Shown in pieces: positions 60,477-64,000 of a DNA stretch of 64,000 nt. A model generated the notes under the pieces. That model was given only the letters and a program-made list of their open reading frames with translations, did not search any database and was not told where the DNA came from. The stretch covers positions 248,001 through 312,000 of the forward strand of contig CAZKVC010000001.1 of assembly GCA_964556115.1 (NCBI GenBank), written 5' to 3'. The DNA is from Parvularcula sp964556115 (GTDB lineage Bacteria; Pseudomonadota; Alphaproteobacteria; Caulobacterales; Parvularculaceae). Numbering within the stretch: the stretch's first letter is position 1; every line of letters starts with the position of its first letter. The translations under genes were made by a program, and so were the position numbers.

Positions 60477-62555
60477 CTAGTCACCATTGCCCGTTTCTTC
60501 TTCTTTGTTAGCTGATGCAACATCATAGCGGTCAAACCAGGCCATGATCGCTTCAGTCTTGGCGATCAGGTGGCTTGGCCGCGCGGCGATGTAGTGGCTG
60601 GCACCGGGGACCCGCACCAGCATTGTATCGACGCCCTGGAGCTTGAGAGCGGTGAAGAACTGTTCCGCTTCCCAGGACGGCGTCCGCCAGTCCTCTTCGC
60701 CCGCCATCATCAGGGTCGGGGTCGTGACGTTGCCGACCTTGGAGATAGGGGACAGGCGCCAGTAAAGGTCGGGATCCTCCCACGGGAAGACCTTCAGCCA
60801 TTCGAAGACGGCGTAGGGGGCGAGATCCGCCGAAAGGGCTTCCGAGGTCCAGTTGATGACCGGCTTGATGGATGCCGCCGCCTCGAACCGGTCGGTATTG
60901 CCGACGATCCACGCGGTGAGAACGCCGCCGCCCGAACCGCCGGTGACGAAGAGGCGGTCTTCGCTGACCCAGCCTTCATCGACCATATAGTCGACGACGC
61001 TCATCAGGTCGTCATAGTCCTCGCCGGGATAGGCAAGGTCGATTTCCTGCGCGAACTCAGCGCCGTAGCCGGTCGAGCCGCGGGGGTTGGTCCAGACCGT
61101 GACATAGCCTTCGGCCGCGTAGCGCTGAACCTCGGCGGAGAAGAAGGGCCCGTACATGGCGTAAGGGCCGCCGTGGATCTCCAGAAGAAGCGGCGCCGAG
61201 CCGTCCTTCTCGTGGTTCGGCGGCAGCGCGACCCAGGCGTCGATCGAATAGTCGCCCACGCTGGACGGAACCTGGACCTTCTGGATCCCGGCCATCTCCA
61301 GGTTGCCAAGGTCACCATTGAGATCGGTGAGCTTCTGCACCCCGCGCCCGGTGAGAAGCGCGATGTCCGCCGGAAACTCATCGGTCCGGCGCGTGAAGGC
61401 GATACGCCCGCCCGCGCCGACACTGAAGGAGCCGGAGGCATATGGTCTGCCCGTCCCCTCACCGCCGATGCGGTTGGTGAGGGTTTCCGTCCCTCCGCCC
61501 ACACCGAAGCGAACAAGTTTCAGCATGCCCGTGTCGCCCACCAGCGCCAGGACCGCGTTCTGGTTGGGATGCCACGCGATTGACGAGGGCGAGCGGTCGT
61601 ATTCCTCGGTCAGGGTCCGGACTTCCGATCCGTCGACCCCCATCACCCGCAGCTCGGTCTGCTGGTAGGTCGCCTCCTCGTCGGGTTGATAGAGGAACGC
61701 AATGCGGTCGCCATTCGGGCTGACGGCAGGGCTGAAGGAAGCGCCATCGCCTGGGGTCATGGCCTCCGGCGCATCGCCGTTCAGCGGGACGCGGTAGAGG
61801 CGGGAAACCTGGGTCTGGAAATCGCGTTCCTCGTCGTCATTGCCGACGGCGATCAGCGTTTCCTCGCCGAGCCATGCGGGCTGGCTGAGACCGCCGGGCA
61901 GGCGGCTCACCTGACGCGGTGTTCCGCTATCGGCGGAGACCACGAAGAGCTGCCGGTCGCCCGGGGTCAGATAGCCTTGGCCATCGGCGCGGAAGGTCAG
62001 GTCCTCGAACACCCTGATAGGAGGCGCCCATTCGGCGCCTTCGGGTTTGGCGGGCAGGCTGATGAGGTTCTGGGGCTCGTCGGGGACCAGCATGGAGAAG
62101 GCGAGATTTTCGCCGTCCGGGGACCAGACGGGCGCGCTGGTGCCTTCCTGAAGCTGGGCTAGGGAATAGGTCCGGTCGGCCTCGATCAGGTGCACCTTGA
62201 GGTCGGGCTTGCCTCCGTCGCGTGAGGACAGGAAGGCGATCCGGCTGCCATCGGGCGACCAGCGCGGGGATCCGCCAGCTGTCTCGCCGTCGAGGAGTGG
62301 GCGGTGGGAGCCGCTGTCGATGTCGATCATCCAAAGCGCGCCGCGCACCCGGTCCGCCTCGATGTCCATCGAGCGGCGGACATAGACGATGGTCTCGCCG
62401 TCGGGAGAAATCTGCGGGTCAGAGCCATATTCGAGGTCGAAGACCCGCTCTGCCGTGAAGCGGTTGTCGACCGCGTCGCCCTCTTCTGGCTCGGGCTGCG
62501 CGAAGGCCGTGCTCGCCAGAGCCAGCATGATTGAGGCGCCGATTGTGATTTTCAT
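60477..62555 (-). CDS. S9-family prolyl oligopeptidase-like peptidase, exported
   Basis: 692 aa. Signal peptide MKITIGASIMLALASTAFAQ, so probably periplasmic. A beta-propeller built of WD40/TolB-like repeats (SPDGETIVYVRRSMD, WSPDGSRIAFLSSRDGG, WSPDGENLAFSML) covers about 30-420; the alpha/beta-hydrolase domain follows with Ser in VTGGSGGGVLTAW, Asp in MAGEEDWRTP and His in PGASHYIAARPSH. Cleaves oligopeptides; the specific substrate is unknown. Divergent from the pirin gene. Confidence 0.9.
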   Translation of the reverse strand: MKITIGASIMLALASTAFAQPEPEEGDAVDNRFTAERVFDLEYGSDPQISPDGETIVYVRRSMDIEADRVRGALWMIDIDSGSHRPLLDGETAGGSPRWSPDGSRIAFLSSRDGGKPDLKVHLIEADRTYSLAQLQEGTSAPVWSPDGENLAFSMLVPDEPQNLISLPAKPEGAEWAPPIRVFEDLTFRADGQGYLTPGDRQLFVVSADSGTPRQVSRLPGGLSQPAWLGEETLIAVGNDDEERDFQTQVSRLYRVPLNGDAPEAMTPGDGASFSPAVSPNGDRIAFLYQPDEEATYQQTELRVMGVDGSEVRTLTEEYDRSPSSIAWHPNQNAVLALVGDTGMLKLVRFGVGGGTETLTNRIGGEGTGRPYASGSFSVGAGGRIAFTRRTDEFPADIALLTGRGVQKLTDLNGDLGNLEMAGIQKVQVPSSVGDYSIDAWVALPPNHEKDGSAPLLLEIHGGPYAMYGPFFSAEVQRYAAEGYVTVWTNPRGSTGYGAEFAQEIDLAYPGEDYDDLMSVVDYMVDEGWVSEDRLFVTGGSGGGVLTAWIVGNTDRFEAAASIKPVINWTSEALSADLAPYAVFEWLKVFPWEDPDLYWRLSPISKVGNVTTPTLMMAGEEDWRTPSWEAEQFFTALKLQGVDTMLVRVPGASHYIAARPSHLIAKTEAIMAWFDRYDVASANKEEETGNGD

Positions 62556-62733
62556 ATGTGACCTCGTTCCCGTCGTTCGTTCCGGCGCGATGGTAAGCTG
62601 ATCGGCGCAGGAGCAAACCCTACTGCGCAGTTGCGTTGCCTTGCGGTCAAAAAGCCTTTGCGCTCGCGCGCCCTACCGAACCCGCGATCGAGGCAGCATC
62701 TTGCCTGGTGGAACCCGAGAAGGAGTCTCTGCG

Positions 62734-63588
62734 ATGAGCCAGGAACGTGTGATCGTCTTCACGACCAAGGGCATGCCGACATCGGACGGTGCAGGCGTGC
62801 GCCTGACCCGCTTTCTGGGCACGCCGGAGCTGCCGGACCTCGACCCTTTTCTGATGCTCGACCGCTTCGCGTCGGACGATGCGAATGATTACATCGCCGG
62901 CTTTCCCGACCATCCCCACCGCGGCTTCGAGACCGTCACCATCATGAAGGACGGCAGAATGCGCCATGGTGACAGCCGGGGTAACAGTGGTGTCGTCGGC
63001 CCCGGGGGCATTCAGTGGATGACCACCGGCAAGGGTCTCATCCACTCCGAAACCCCCGAGCAGAGCGAGGGGCGCATGGCGGGCTTTCAGCTTTGGGTGA
63101 ACCTGCCCTCCGAGAAGAAGATGATCGAGCCGGCATGGTTCGATCACCCTTCCTCCGACGTTCCGACCGAAAAGCGGGAGGGCGCCGAACTGCGCGTCCT
63201 TGCTGGCAGGACCAAGGCAGGTACCGAGGGACCGGGCCGCAGCGCCTCGCCGGACACAGACATCCGCCTCTACGACGTGGAGATCGCGCCGGGGGCAGAG
63301 TACCGCGAGACCCTGCCCGAGGGGCACAATGCCTTCCTCGCCCTCTATGAAGGTTCGGCGCAGGGCCAGGGTCGTGCGGGGGCACTCACACTCGCCTCGC
63401 CTTCCGTCGCGGTTCTTTCCAAGGGTTCGTCCCTCAGCCTGCGGGCGGGGGAGGAAGGCGCGAAGCTCATTCTTGCGGCAGGAAAGCCCATCGGTGAGCC
63501 GGTGGCGCGCCACGGGCCCTTTGTGATGAACACCCGCGAGGAACTGGTCGCCGCCTTCCGCGATTTCGAGGCAGGACGGCTCGGCTGA
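62734..63588 (+). CDS. pirin-family bicupin protein
   Basis: 284 aa. The N-terminal cupin has the metal-ligand set HPHRGFETVTI, MRHGDSRGNSGVVGPGGIQWMTTGKGLIHSE; the C-terminal cupin starts about residue 170 (DIRLYDVEIAPGAEYRETLPEGHNAFLALYEG). Bacterial pirins include quercetinases and metabolic regulators; no specific role is inferred. Start at 62734 with AAGGAG upstream rather than the earlier in-frame codon at 62641. Confidence 0.93.
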   Translation: MSQERVIVFTTKGMPTSDGAGVRLTRFLGTPELPDLDPFLMLDRFASDDANDYIAGFPDHPHRGFETVTIMKDGRMRHGDSRGNSGVVGPGGIQWMTTGKGLIHSETPEQSEGRMAGFQLWVNLPSEKKMIEPAWFDHPSSDVPTEKREGAELRVLAGRTKAGTEGPGRSASPDTDIRLYDVEIAPGAEYRETLPEGHNAFLALYEGSAQGQGRAGALTLASPSVAVLSKGSSLSLRAGEEGAKLILAAGKPIGEPVARHGPFVMNTREELVAAFRDFEAGRLG

Positions 63589-63693
63589 GATCGGTCCGCC
63601 CGCGAAGGTTGCGGCTGGCCCACAGGCTAAGCTAACCCAGCGAACCCGCTCAGCCGGTCCGCTGGGTGAAACGCCGCTTGGAAAGATCGCACC

Positions 63694-64000
63694 ATGAGCC
63701 TTCTGGCCGAACCCTTCACGCTGCCCTGCGGCCTGACGATCAAGAACCGTTTCGCGAAAGCCGCGATGACCGAACAGCTCGCCGAGAAGGATTTCCTTCC
63801 CAATGAGCGCCATCTCACCCTCTACCAGCGCTGGGCGGAAGGCGGCGCGGGCCTCCTGATCACCGGCAATGTGCAGGTCGACCGCCGCCATCTCGAGCAT
63901 CCGGGCAACATCGTCATCGACGGCCCGCAGGGAGAGGCGCGCCTTCGCGCCCTGCGTGCCTTTGCCGAGGCGGCGCAGGCGAACGGCGCCAAGGCGATCA
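63694..64000 (+). CDS. Old-Yellow-Enzyme-type flavin oxidoreductase, N-terminal part
   Basis: 102 codons before the window ends: MSLLAEPFTLPCGLTIKNRFAKAAMTEQLAEKDFLPNERHLTLYQRWAEGGAGLLITGNVQVDRRHLEHPGNIVI, matching the FMN-binding barrel start of NADH:flavin oxidoreductases (KNRFAKAAM, GGAGLLITGNVQV). The catalytic region lies beyond the edge. 105 nt after the pirin gene, perhaps the same transcript. Confidence 0.88.
   Translation, partial: MSLLAEPFTLPCGLTIKNRFAKAAMTEQLAEKDFLPNERHLTLYQRWAEGGAGLLITGNVQVDRRHLEHPGNIVIDGPQGEARLRALRAFAEAAQANGAKAI

Noticed and set aside
1..64000. CRISPR array, retron, diversity-generating retroelement or toxin-antitoxin island
   Set aside because: No regularly spaced repeats, no reverse transcriptase and no recognisable defence genes were seen on either strand.

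Overview
The window is a high-GC alphaproteobacterial chromosome segment. The evidence is gene order typical of that class: hemC-hemD-Mic60/mitofilin-hemY next to a divergent tsaD-gpsA pair, tsaE-amgK-murU-addB-addA-trxA, and a GTA/prophage-type 3-TM holin remnant. Order or family cannot be fixed from sequence reading alone; a marine or aquatic lineage is only a guess.

Bases 1 to about 14,450 are an accessory, mosaic region. It starts inside an IS66-family element whose end lies at the stop codon of a visibly AT-richer O-antigen/lipid glucosylation cassette (gtrA, gtrB, a GtrII-like glucosyltransferase and a GQSNM-type carbohydrate esterase). Next come two decayed IS5-family transposases joined N-terminus to N-terminus, a decayed phage lysis cassette (small protein, amidase, holin, truncated protein), a sulfotransferase, two divergent GT4 glycosyltransferases bracketed by same-orientation IS6-family sequences, and a broken recombinase-like gene. 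The region ends at the 3' end of a tRNA-Ser(GGA), a classic island integration point. Several genes (gtr set, esterase, sulfotransferase, GT4 pair) modify or build surface polysaccharide.

From about 14,600 to 64,000 the window is dense core chromosome. 14.6-24.2 kb: an acyl-ACP-synthetase-like ligase, rppH, a TlpA-like thioredoxin, an LptM-like lipoprotein plus lysA, an RmuC-family protein, and def-fmt-truA. 24.2-28.8 kb (minus strand): an lpoA-selO-dapE-membrane protein operon. 29-33 kb: rsmI-yraN-dolP-gshB-comM. 33-39 kb: a soluble hybrid histidine kinase, rdgB-hemW, a small XRE regulator, rlmN, and an SdpR-like ArsR repressor with its membrane partner. 39-47 kb: gpsA, tsaD, and the heme/Mic60 cluster. 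47-57 kb: thioredoxin, AddAB recombination nuclease, the AmgK/MurU peptidoglycan-recycling pair, TsaE, a [2Fe-2S] ferredoxin and MmcB. 57-64 kb: a HAD phosphatase, a proton-pumping pyrophosphatase, an S9 peptidase, a pirin and the start of an Old-Yellow-Enzyme-type oxidoreductase.

Translational coupling by ATGA/GTGA overlaps is pervasive. Two core genes, selO and mmcB, have no ATG/GTG/TTG that could give a full-length product; in both, a CTG overlaps the upstream stop as CTGA and lies exactly 8 nt after a GGAG. No CRISPR array, rRNA operon or clearly new multi-gene defence system was seen. The best leads are the paired CTG starts, the glucosylation-plus-esterase cassette, the repeated motif in Mic60, and the tRNA-Ser-anchored mosaic island.
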